Shown: one piece after another, positions 35,412 through 42,875 of the stretch
How positions within the stretch are numbered: position 1 is the stretch's first letter
Layout of the letters: each line of letters opens with the position of its first letter
DNA from: Pyxidicoccus sp. MSG2
Lineage (GTDB): Bacteria; Myxococcota; Myxococcia; Myxococcales; Myxococcaceae
DNA: 64,000 nt
Assembly: GCF_026626705.1 (NCBI RefSeq)
Contig: NZ_JAPNKC010000001.1
Span: forward strand, 9,938,001 to 10,002,000
Reading direction: 5' to 3'
Program-made: the position numbers and the translations under genes
Notes under the pieces: generated by a model
Seen by the model: the letters and a program-made list of their open reading frames with translations, nothing else
Database searches by the model: none
Told to the model about the DNA's origin: nothing

Positions 35412-38400
35412 TCAGCCCTCCTCCCGCGCGCCGAAGACGCGCCACTGCAACCACGCTTCCACCAGTGCTTCCAGGTCCGGACCTTCCGGCCCGTAGCGCT
35501 GCTTCGCGCCAGTGCGCAGGTCCTCCAGCGAGCCGCCCACCATGTCGCTGGTGGAAGGACGCACCCGGCGCACCTCCTGCTTCGTCAGTGACTTCTCCAG
35601 GTCCTCCAGCGCCGGCATTGCGTGCAGCGACAGGGGCTGCGGCTCGAAGCGGATGCGCACCAGCGCGGCCTGGCTGCCCTCGACGAAGCGGTGCACGCCG
35701 TGCTCGCCCGCGAGCAGCAGTGGCAGCGTGCCGCCGGTGAGCTGCAGCGCATACGCGGCCGGAGGGGGCTTCACCTCTTCCAACGCGGTCTTCTTCTCCC
35801 AGCCCCAGAAGAGCGGGGTGTCCTTGCGCGGGGGCTTCGGCTTCTCGCCGTCCTTCGGCTCGGCGGGCCTGAGCAGGGCGCGCTGGAAGGTGATGGACTG
35901 CGACGTCGCCCAGGCCTCGTACGCCTTCGCCAGCATGCTCAGGTGCGGCCATGCGCCGCGCCCGGGGACGAGGAAGAGGGTGGCGCCGCGCGAGGAGTGG
36001 AAGAGGCTGGCGTAGAGGCGCTCGCGCAGGGGCTGGAAGGTCCGCCTCAACTGGGCGACGTCGCGGGCCATGGACTCCGCCTGTCCCACGGCGCGCGTGA
36101 GGTGCGCCTCGAAGAGGAGGTCCTCCACGGCCTCGGCCTGCTGCGCGCAGTCGCGGAAGGCCTTGTCCAGCTCGCGCGCCTCGGACGACTTGCGCGAGGA
36201 CTCCTCGGCCAGGGCGCGCTCCTCCCAGTAGGCCGGCTGCCGCGACGCCTTGTCGAAGACGGCCAGCTCGCGGCGCAGGGCCAGCATGGGCTCGGAGCGG
36301 CTCCAACGCTGCACCTCCGCGCGCAGGGTGGCCGAGTCCTCCAGCACCTTCTCGATGGCCTGCCGTCCCACGCCCTCGGCGTCGCCGCCCACGGCCTCCG
36401 CGCGCAGCGAGAGCCCCGCGTCGCCGGCCTCTACGTACAGCTTCACCGCGCCGCCCCGAGGGTGCGCGGCGAGCCACGCCGCCACCGGCACCACCAGTTC
36501 CCGCTCCAGCGCGCGCTTGAGGGGCCGGGCGCCGTAGCGCGGGTCGAAGCCGCGAGCCGCCAGCCAGTCCAGCGCGGAAGGGGAGACTTCCAGCCCCGCG
36601 TCGTGGAGGGACAGCCCGGGGCGGCGGCACACGGCCTCCACCTCGCGCACCACCAGCCGACGCAGCAGGTCCGCGGACAACGGCGAGAAGACGACGACGT
36701 CATCCAGTCGGTTGAACAGCTCCGGACGGAAGAATCGCTGCACCTCGGCGAGGTAGTGCGCGCGCAGGGCGGCGGTGTCGGGCGCGCCGCCGGAGGAGTC
36801 GAAGCCCACGCGGGCCCGCCAGGTGTCCGCGCCCAGGTTGCTGGTGAGGACGAGCACCGCGTTGCGGAAGTCGGTGAAGCGGCCGGACGCGTCGGTGAGG
36901 CGGCCTTCGCCCAGCACGCCGAGCAGCGCGTCGTGCACGGCGGGGTGGGCCTTCTCCACCTCGTCCAGCAGCACCACGCAGAAGGGCTGGCGGCGCACCG
37001 CCGCGGACAGGTGCCCGGGCGTCGCGCCATCCCCCAGCAGGCGCAGCAGTGCGTCCGGGCCGGCGTACTCGCCCATGTCCAGGCGGACCATGCGCTCCTT
37101 CGCACCGAAGAGCAGCTCCGCCAGCGCCTTGGACAACTCCGTCTTGCCCACGCCGGTGGGGCCCACGAAGAGCAGCACGCCCAGCGGACGGCGCGTGTCG
37201 GCGAGGCCCGCCTTCAGCACGGACACCACGGACGCCGCGCGCTCCACCGCGACCTCCTGCCCCAGCACGCGCGTGGAGAGGAAGGTGCGCACCTGGCCCG
37301 CCTCCAGCGGGACGTCGTCGCGCAGGAGCGACTCGGGGATGCCGGACTCGGAGGCGAACTGGCGGATGGCGTCCAGGCGCGTGACGCGCGGCTGCGCGGC
37401 GTGCGAGCACGTGGCCAGCAGGCGGCGGAGGAAGGCCACCGCGTTGCCCACCTGCGCGCCGTAGGGCAGGAAGCGGCGGCAGAGGAAGCGCGCCTCGTCG
37501 AGCGCCTCGGGCAGCACCTCCAGCGGCTTCGGCCCCGCGTCGTCCTCGGCCACGTGCGCGAGGATGCGGGCCAGCGCATCCGGCGCGGGCTCCTCCACGC
37601 GCACCACGGAGAAGAGGCGCGCGAAGCTGGTGTTGCGGCGTTCTACCTGGGCCCACGTCTCCGGCGTGGCCTCGGCCACCACGGACACCTCGCGGGTGGC
37701 GAGCAGCGGCAGGAGCAACTGGGCCACGTTCTGGTCGCTGTGGGCGCTCTTGCCCGCGTCCAGCAGGTCCACCGCGTGGCCCAGCGAGAGGAGCGCATGG
37801 GACTCGGCGGCCTCGCGGAAGCAGCGCACCACCTGCTGCTGCCAGTCGCCCCACATGCCTTCGCCCGCGATGAGGCGGCTGCCGTCGAGGAAGAAGAAGG
37901 GTCGGGCCTTCTCGGACGCGGAGGCGGTGGGGGCGCGCATCGCCTGGGCGAGCGCGTGGAGCACCGCTGTCTTCCCCACGCCCGAAGGGCCCACCAGCAC
38001 CACGGACTCGGCGTCCTTCGCGGCGAGGCGCGCGCGGAGCAGCGTCACCAGGGCATCCTGCTCGTACGCGGCGTCGAGCTGCCCCTCCTGCGCCAGCTTG
38101 TGCCAGGGCACGGCGATGCGGTCCAGCGTGGGCGTGGGCGGCGGCTTCTCCGGCTTCGCGCCCGTGTCGCGGCGGGCGCGGCGGCGGCGAGGCTCCCACG
38201 TGTCCAGGTCCAGCGCGTCCTCATCGTCGTCATCCGGGCCGGCGTCCGACTTCTCCGAGGGCGCATCCAGAGGCCGAGGCGGCGGGCGGATGTCCAGGTG
38301 GAGCTGGCGCGGGGTGAGGGCGGAGAGCGGCGTGGGCGTGGCCTGCACCTCCAGCTCCACCAGCGACTCGGGCCCGTCCGGGCGCAGCGCGAGCAGGCGC

Positions 38401-38816
38401 GCGTCGGAGAGTTCCTCCAACTGCTCGCCCAGCCGCTCCGAGGCGTCCTTGGGGAGCGCCTTGCCCTGGAACCAGAGGTGTGTGCCGAGGCGCGGGGCGT
38501 GCAGTCCGGTGAAGGACTGGTGCGCGGGGGCGACGACGGCGGAGAAGGGGAGTGGCGAGACGGTGTTGTACTCCGGCCCCCAGACCTTGATGCCCTGGAC
38601 TTCGAGCGTATGGAGGACGCCATCCGACGTGGCGATGAACTCCGGCACGCGGCGGGGGTGGACGCGGGTGAGCTGGTCATCCAGCGCGAGCGTCAGCTCC
38701 TCGGTGGCCTTCTCCAGCGTGTCCGCGTGCACGGCGAGGTGGGGCAGGGCCAGCGGTGTGAGCGTGACGCGCCCGCTGGCATGTCGCTGCACCCAGCATT
38801 GGAAACGGAAGTTCAT
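35412..38816 (-). CDS. Double-AAA+ ATPase C with release-factor-like (PCRF) C-terminus
   Basis: 1134 aa from ATG 38816; first gene of the three-gene operon. The N-terminal domain (1-180) is followed by an acidic/basic linker (185-225). D1 has GPSGVGKT (276-283) but no Asp-Glu Walker B (the stretch reads LLSLGHAVDLL). D2 has GPTGVGKT (552-559), VVLLDEVEKA (Asp618, Glu619) and sensor 2 YGARPLKRA, but no aromatic pore loop. Residues about 845-1070 read like the helical N-terminal and central domain of RF1/RF2: a PxxW helix pair, GATLFLVPGRGAW...YEAWA, and GEHGVHRFVEGS, which parallels the GVHR-V motif. The GGQ hydrolysis domain is absent. Ribosome-associated remodelling is one speculative reading. 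Confidence 0.85.
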   Translation of the reverse strand: MNFRFQCWVQRHASGRVTLTPLALPHLAVHADTLEKATEELTLALDDQLTRVHPRRVPEFIATSDGVLHTLEVQGIKVWGPEYNTVSPLPFSAVVAPAHQSFTGLHAPRLGTHLWFQGKALPKDASERLGEQLEELSDARLLALRPDGPESLVELEVQATPTPLSALTPRQLHLDIRPPPRPLDAPSEKSDAGPDDDDEDALDLDTWEPRRRRARRDTGAKPEKPPPTPTLDRIAVPWHKLAQEGQLDAAYEQDALVTLLRARLAAKDAESVVLVGPSGVGKTAVLHALAQAMRAPTASASEKARPFFFLDGSRLIAGEGMWGDWQQQVVRCFREAAESHALLSLGHAVDLLDAGKSAHSDQNVAQLLLPLLATREVSVVAEATPETWAQVERRNTSFARLFSVVRVEEPAPDALARILAHVAEDDAGPKPLEVLPEALDEARFLCRRFLPYGAQVGNAVAFLRRLLATCSHAAQPRVTRLDAIRQFASESGIPESLLRDDVPLEAGQVRTFLSTRVLGQEVAVERAASVVSVLKAGLADTRRPLGVLLFVGPTGVGKTELSKALAELLFGAKERMVRLDMGEYAGPDALLRLLGDGATPGHLSAAVRRQPFCVVLLDEVEKAHPAVHDALLGVLGEGRLTDASGRFTDFRNAVLVLTSNLGADTWRARVGFDSSGGAPDTAALRAHYLAEVQRFFRPELFNRLDDVVVFSPLSADLLRRLVVREVEAVCRRPGLSLHDAGLEVSPSALDWLAARGFDPRYGARPLKRALERELVVPVAAWLAAHPRGGAVKLYVEAGDAGLSLRAEAVGGDAEGVGRQAIEKVLEDSATLRAEVQRWSRSEPMLALRRELAVFDKASRQPAYWEERALAEESSRKSSEARELDKAFRDCAQQAEAVEDLLFEAHLTRAVGQAESMARDVAQLRRTFQPLRERLYASLFHSSRGATLFLVPGRGAWPHLSMLAKAYEAWATSQSITFQRALLRPAEPKDGEKPKPPRKDTPLFWGWEKKTALEEVKPPPAAYALQLTGGTLPLLLAGEHGVHRFVEGSQAALVRIRFEPQPLSLHAMPALEDLEKSLTKQEVRRVRPSTSDMVGGSLEDLRTGAKQRYGPEGPDLEALVEAWLQWRVFGAREEG

Positions 38817-39230
38817 GGAGGGGGCTCACGCTAGCACGGTGGCGCACAGCGACGACGTGGGCTCGGGGGAGCTGACCGAGGCTGGTGAATCAGCCCAGCG
38901 GTGGCGTCCCGCAGGCCGTCAATTGGATTCGCGCACGGAGCGCGCCCGCTTGAAGCCGTTCAAGTTGGCGCCATCTGCCACGAAGGGTTCGAGGATCGCT
39001 TGAGTGAGGGCCAACGTGAAGCACGTGTCTGACGTTGGTGTCATTGACGTAGTCGACCAGTGCCCGCGGACGTCTATCGTTGAAAACGTAGTGCAGGACA
39101 GACCCGGTCACCTCCGGAACGCATATTCCATATACAGTCTCCAGCCGCTGCCGCTGCAGGTATGGCTCCACGCGCAATCGCATGGAGCTGACGTACCCTG
39201 GAGGGGCAGTCACAGCCGACGGGGACGTCC
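38817..39230. promoter_or_regulatory. Divergent intergenic region between AAA+ operon and TPR gene
   Basis: 414 bp that must hold the promoters of the minus-strand AAA+ operon and the plus-strand TPR/Kelch pair. The stretch 39000-39180 is AT-richer than the surroundings. Apart from the doubtful minus ORF at 38890-39183, I see no repeat or RNA. No sigma-54 or sigma-70 motif was convincing enough to place. Confidence 0.4.
38890..39183 (-). CDS. Possible small hypothetical ORF in an AT-richer stretch
   Basis: 97 codons from ATG 39183 to TGA. The region is less GC-rich than its neighbours. The peptide is mixed and not low-complexity (for example VYGICVPEVTGSVLHYVFND and ALVDYVNDTNVRHVLHVG). There is no strong ribosome-binding site, no recognised family, and an antisense frame also exists. 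It may be a real acquired gene, a decayed gene or chance. It lies upstream of the triple AAA+ operon on the same strand. Confidence 0.3.
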   Translation of the reverse strand: MRLRVEPYLQRQRLETVYGICVPEVTGSVLHYVFNDRRPRALVDYVNDTNVRHVLHVGPHSSDPRTLRGRWRQLERLQAGALRARIQLTACGTPPLG

Positions 39231-40130
39231 ATGGACAGGCAGAGGCGGAGGGATGAGTGCGGCGCGCGGAGGCATCGTCGCGCGCTGAGAGAGAGGATTC
39301 CCGCGGCAGTGCTACTGGGGTGCCTCGTGCTGGTGCCCAGTGCCAGCCAGGCCCAGAAGCGCGGGACGGTGGAGGCCTATCTACTCTCCGCGACACACTT
39401 CTACGAGGAGCTGGAGTACGAGCGGGCACTGAAGCAGCTCGCGCTTGCCAGGAGCGTCTCTGGCGGGGTGGCGGACGACGTGCTCCTGTCCCTCTATGAG
39501 GGCATCATCCTGGCCGACCTCACCCGCAACGAGGAGGCCGACGCGGCCTTCCGAGCAGCCCTCGTGCTGTCGCCGGACGCGCAGTTGCCGGCAAAGGTCT
39601 CCCCCAAGGTGCAGGTGCGCTTCGAGAGCATGCGTCAGAAGGTGAAGAGCGAATTCAGGGCGCTGGCGGCGAAGCGTGCCGCAGTCCAGGTGCAACCGCC
39701 TGCGGCGGAGGTCCCCGCTGCGACGCGAGGGGACGTGCCCGCTCCCGCGCCTTCGGCGCTGTCCACCCCTGCGGCTGTGCCGGCGGCGCAGGTGCGGGCG
39801 GGCGACAAACGTGGGAGCCGCGCGTGGCTGCCGGCGGCGGTGGGAGGGGCGCTGGTGGTGGGGGGCGGGGTGTCCTATGCCCTGGCCAGAGGTGAATGGG
39901 GAAAGCTGCAGGGCAATGACGCGAGTCTGGCCACCCTCAAGGATGTGGAGCGCAGCAGCTCGCGAGGACGCACCTACCAGGCGGTCGCCTTGGGACTGGC
40001 GGGCGCCGGCATCGTGAGTCTGGGGGTATCCGCGGGCATGTACCTGCTGGGGGGCCCCTCTGAGGAAGCGGTGAGCCTTGGTGCGGCTACTGACGGGACG
40101 TCGGCCTTCGTCTTCGGGAGGTGGCCATGA
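39231..40130 (+). CDS. TPR-containing exported/membrane protein
   Basis: 299 aa from ATG 39231. An Arg-rich n-region is followed by a hydrophobic signal (AAVLLGCLVLVPSASQAQ). Residues about 45-130 contain TPR-like helices (ATHFYEELEYERALKQLALA and LTRNEEADAAFRAALVLSPDA). A Pro/Ala-rich linker leads to two hydrophobic segments near 200-220 and 245-270. This signal, TPR, linker and TM-pair layout recurs in myxobacterial paralogues that are usually co-encoded with surface lipoproteins. The stop overlaps the next start (ATGA), so it is coupled to the Kelch lipoprotein and may help assemble or anchor it. Confidence 0.75.
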   Translation: MDRQRRRDECGARRHRRALRERIPAAVLLGCLVLVPSASQAQKRGTVEAYLLSATHFYEELEYERALKQLALARSVSGGVADDVLLSLYEGIILADLTRNEEADAAFRAALVLSPDAQLPAKVSPKVQVRFESMRQKVKSEFRALAAKRAAVQVQPPAAEVPAATRGDVPAPAPSALSTPAAVPAAQVRAGDKRGSRAWLPAAVGGALVVGGGVSYALARGEWGKLQGNDASLATLKDVERSSSRGRTYQAVALGLAGAGIVSLGVSAGMYLLGGPSEEAVSLGAATDGTSAFVFGRWP

Positions 40131-42553
40131 GCAGGTACACCCTTCGTCTATTGCTGTTGAGTGCGCTGTGGGGCCTCGCCTCGGGCTGCCTCGACTTCGA
40201 GCAGGGACAACGAGACTTCTGCCAGCGCAACCCGGAGCGCTGTGGCACGGGAGCGCCGAATTTCATCGAAGAGCCCAGGTCTTCTTCGTACGTCGAAGGA
40301 GGTGGCGAGCTGACCTTCCAAGTCGCTGCGCAGGACCCGAGGGGCAGCCCACTCCACTTCTCCTGGTCCGTGAACGTCGGCGCGTTGGACGTTGAGGAGC
40401 AAGCCGCCACCATCAGCAGAGCCACCTGGAGAGCTCCTGCGTGCGTGACCTCAGGAGTCATCGCTTCATTCACGGTTACCGTGACGAATGCCTTGGGCCT
40501 CTCACGCTCCATTGCGTTCTCCGCTATTGGCATCCCCGATTGCCCGACGGTGGCTCCCACCGGAAGCCTCGCCACGGGCCGCTATAGCCACACGGCCACG
40601 CTGTTGTGGTCGGGCAAGGTGCTGGTGACGGGCGGCTCCAATGAAAATGGAGGGGGGCTCGCAACGGCGGAGGTGTACGACCCGGGGACGGGCACCTGGG
40701 CTCCCACCGGAAGCCTCGCCACGGGCCGCAATAGACACACGGCCACGCTGTTGTGGTCGGGCAAGGTGCTGGTGACGGGCGGCTACAATCGAGAAACCCT
40801 CGCGACGGCGGAGGTGTACGACCCGGGGACGGGGACCTGGTCCTCCACCGCCAGCCTCGCTGCGGGCCGCGATGGTCACACGGCCACGCTGCTGCCCTCG
40901 GGCAAGGTGCTGGTGACGGGCGGCTCCAATGGAGGAACCCTCGCGACGGCGGAGGTGTACGACCCGGGGACGGGGACCTGGTCCTCCACCGCCAGCCTCG
41001 CCGCGGGCCGTGAAGACCACACGGCCACGCTGCTGCCCTCGGGCAAGGTGCTGGTGACGGGCGGCTTCAATGGAAATTTAGGAACCCGCGCGACGGCGGA
41101 GGTGTATGACCCGGAGACGGGCACCTGGGCCCCCACCGCCAGCCTCGCCGCGACCCGCTATCACCACACGGCCACGCTGCTGCCCTCGGGCAAGGTGCTG
41201 GTGACGGGCGGCTTCAATGGAAATGGAGAGGCCCGCGCGACGGCGGAGGTGTACGACCCGGGGACGGGCACCTGGGCTCCCACCGGAAGCCTCGCTGCGG
41301 GCCGCTATGGCCACACGGCCACGCTGCTGCCCTCGGGCAAGGTGCTGGTGACGGGCGGCGCAGTAGATGGAGGGGCTCTCGCGACTGAGGTGTACGACCC
41401 GGGGACGGGCACTTGGACTCCTACCGCCACCCTCGCCACAACCCGCTATCACCACACGGCCACGCTGCTGCCCTCCTCAGGCAAGGTGCTGGTGGCGGGC
41501 GGCTCCAATGAAAATGGAAAGCCCCTCGCGACGACGGAGGTGTACGACCCGGGGACGGGCACCTGGACTCCCACCGGAAGCCTCGCCACGGGCCGCAATA
41601 GACACACGGCCACGCTGCTGCCTTCAGGCAAGGTGCTGGTGGCGGGCGGCTGGAATGGAGATTCCCTCGCGAGGGCGGAGGTGTACGACCCAGGGACGGG
41701 CACCTGGGCTCCCACCGGAAGCCTCGCCACAGGCCGCGCTGACATCACGGCCACGCTGCTGCCCTCGGGCAAGGTGCTGGTGGTGGGAGGCTTCTATGGG
41801 GACCTCGTGACGGCGGAGGTGTACGACCCGGGGACGGGCACCTGGGCCCCCACCGGAAGCCTCGCCGCGGGCCGCTATGGCCACACGGCCACGCTGCTGC
41901 CCTCGGGCAAGGTGCTGGTGGTGGGAGGCTTCTATGGGGACCTCGTGACGGCGGAGGTGTACGACCCGGGGACGGGCACCTGGGCCCCCACCGGAAGCCT
42001 CGCCGCGGGCCGCTCTGGTCACACGGCCACGCTGCTGCCCTCAGGCAAGGTGTTGGTGACGGGCGGCTCCAATGAAGGTGCCTTCGCGACGGCGGAGGTG
42101 TACGACCCGGGGACGGGCACCTGGGCCCCCACCGGAAGCCTCGCCACGACCCGCTATGGCCACACGGCCACGCTGCTGCCCTCGGGCAAGGTGCTGGTGA
42201 CGGGCGGCTACAATAGAGATAGAGGTGTCCTCGCGACGGCGGAGGTGTACGACCCGGGGACGGGCACCTGGGCCTCCACCGCCAGCCTCGCCAGGGGCCG
42301 CCATAGACACCCGGCCACGTTGCTGCCCTCGGGCAAGGTGCTGGTGACGGGCGGCTACAGTGAAGGTGTTGGAGGGGACCTCGCGACGGCGGAGGTGTAC
42401 GACCCGGGGACGGGCACCTGGGCTCTCAGCGGAAGCCTCGCCGCAGGCCGCGGAGTCCACACGGCCACGCTGCTGCCCTCGGGCAAGGTGCTGGTGACGG
42501 GCGGCTACAATGGAGGAGGGGGCCTCGCGACGGCGGAGGTGTACACGCCTTGA
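40127..42553 (+). CDS. Kelch-repeat lipoprotein with 14 blades
   Basis: 808 aa from ATG 40127 (in-frame GTG at 40121 is the alternative). The lipobox LASGC lies at about residues 18-22. Residues 45-140 form an Ig-like or PKD-like domain (GELTFQVAAQDPRGSPLHFSWSV). From about 142 to the end run 14 tandem repeats of 46-50 residues, each with xPTGSLAxGRxxHTATLL, then SGKVLVTGG and ATAEVYDPGTGTW. These match Kelch/galactose-oxidase blades, so 14 repeats could fold as two seven-bladed propellers. No catalytic Cys-Tyr copper site of galactose oxidase is visible. Likely an outer-membrane or matrix binding protein. Repeats 9 and 10 are almost identical in DNA, indicating recent duplication. Confidence 0.85.
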   Translation: MSRYTLRLLLLSALWGLASGCLDFEQGQRDFCQRNPERCGTGAPNFIEEPRSSSYVEGGGELTFQVAAQDPRGSPLHFSWSVNVGALDVEEQAATISRATWRAPACVTSGVIASFTVTVTNALGLSRSIAFSAIGIPDCPTVAPTGSLATGRYSHTATLLWSGKVLVTGGSNENGGGLATAEVYDPGTGTWAPTGSLATGRNRHTATLLWSGKVLVTGGYNRETLATAEVYDPGTGTWSSTASLAAGRDGHTATLLPSGKVLVTGGSNGGTLATAEVYDPGTGTWSSTASLAAGREDHTATLLPSGKVLVTGGFNGNLGTRATAEVYDPETGTWAPTASLAATRYHHTATLLPSGKVLVTGGFNGNGEARATAEVYDPGTGTWAPTGSLAAGRYGHTATLLPSGKVLVTGGAVDGGALATEVYDPGTGTWTPTATLATTRYHHTATLLPSSGKVLVAGGSNENGKPLATTEVYDPGTGTWTPTGSLATGRNRHTATLLPSGKVLVAGGWNGDSLARAEVYDPGTGTWAPTGSLATGRADITATLLPSGKVLVVGGFYGDLVTAEVYDPGTGTWAPTGSLAAGRYGHTATLLPSGKVLVVGGFYGDLVTAEVYDPGTGTWAPTGSLAAGRSGHTATLLPSGKVLVTGGSNEGAFATAEVYDPGTGTWAPTGSLATTRYGHTATLLPSGKVLVTGGYNRDRGVLATAEVYDPGTGTWASTASLARGRHRHPATLLPSGKVLVTGGYSEGVGGDLATAEVYDPGTGTWALSGSLAAGRGVHTATLLPSGKVLVTGGYNGGGGLATAEVYTP
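40552..42550 (+). repeat. Array of 14 coding tandem repeats (138-150 bp unit)
   Basis: Fourteen in-frame imperfect repeats encode the Kelch blades. A 131-bp stretch at 41746-41876 recurs exactly at 41884-42014, an offset of 138 bp or 46 codons. The rest have drifted mostly at the variable loop after the GG motif. Such an array is prone to unit gain and loss by recombination without frameshift. Confidence 0.9.
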
Positions 42554-42875
42554 AGACTTTGATTCTACCGGTGAGTGTCGCGGCAGTTGTCGCGTGAAAG
42601 GGTACAGCCGGTGCGCCTCACCTCCGCAACTAGGATGAGATTCGGAGAAGGGTTGAGGCGCACGGGACTTGCCGGCATCTCGTTGCGAGTGTCGCGGCTC
42701 CAGCGCTCGGGGGTGACGGCCTGGGCGCTGGTACACCTGGTGACGTCGGGCCAACAGCGCGTCCTCTCGGCCGACGGGTCTCTCGTCGGGCGTGACGAAG
42801 CAGATGGCGTAGTGCCCCTCCCGCTGCTGAACTCCGTGTCCGACGCTGCTGGGGTGTGACTGAGAAAGGGTGCGC
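42554..42875. other. Convergent intergenic region, nothing recognised
   Basis: 322 bp between the stop of the Kelch gene (plus) and the stop of the LamG gene (minus). A 94-codon plus frame (42575-42859) crosses it, but it has no ribosome-binding site, mixed codon bias and no recognisable family. I see no U-tailed hairpin. Confidence 0.45.

Noticed and set aside
29734..38816. AAA+ trio considered as ordinary ClpA/ClpB or extra ClpV copies
   Set aside because: No Clp_N domain, degenerate D1 Walker B, no GYVGY pore loop in D2, and no T6SS or ClpP/ClpS gene adjacent.
35622..38834. 1070-codon plus-strand open frame antisense to AAA+ paralogue C
   Set aside because: GC-rich DNA leaves antisense frames open. 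The translation is Gln/Arg/His/Gly-rich with no domain, while the minus frame has clear AAA+ motifs.
40552..42550. Tandem repeats considered as a CRISPR array
   Set aside because: Units are 138-150 bp, in frame, with drifting sequence and no short identical repeats separated by unique spacers; no cas genes.
40502..42754. Repeated minus-strand frames under the Kelch array
   Set aside because: Their repeats are the reverse complement of the Kelch repeats; only the plus frame has a lipobox and a blade motif.
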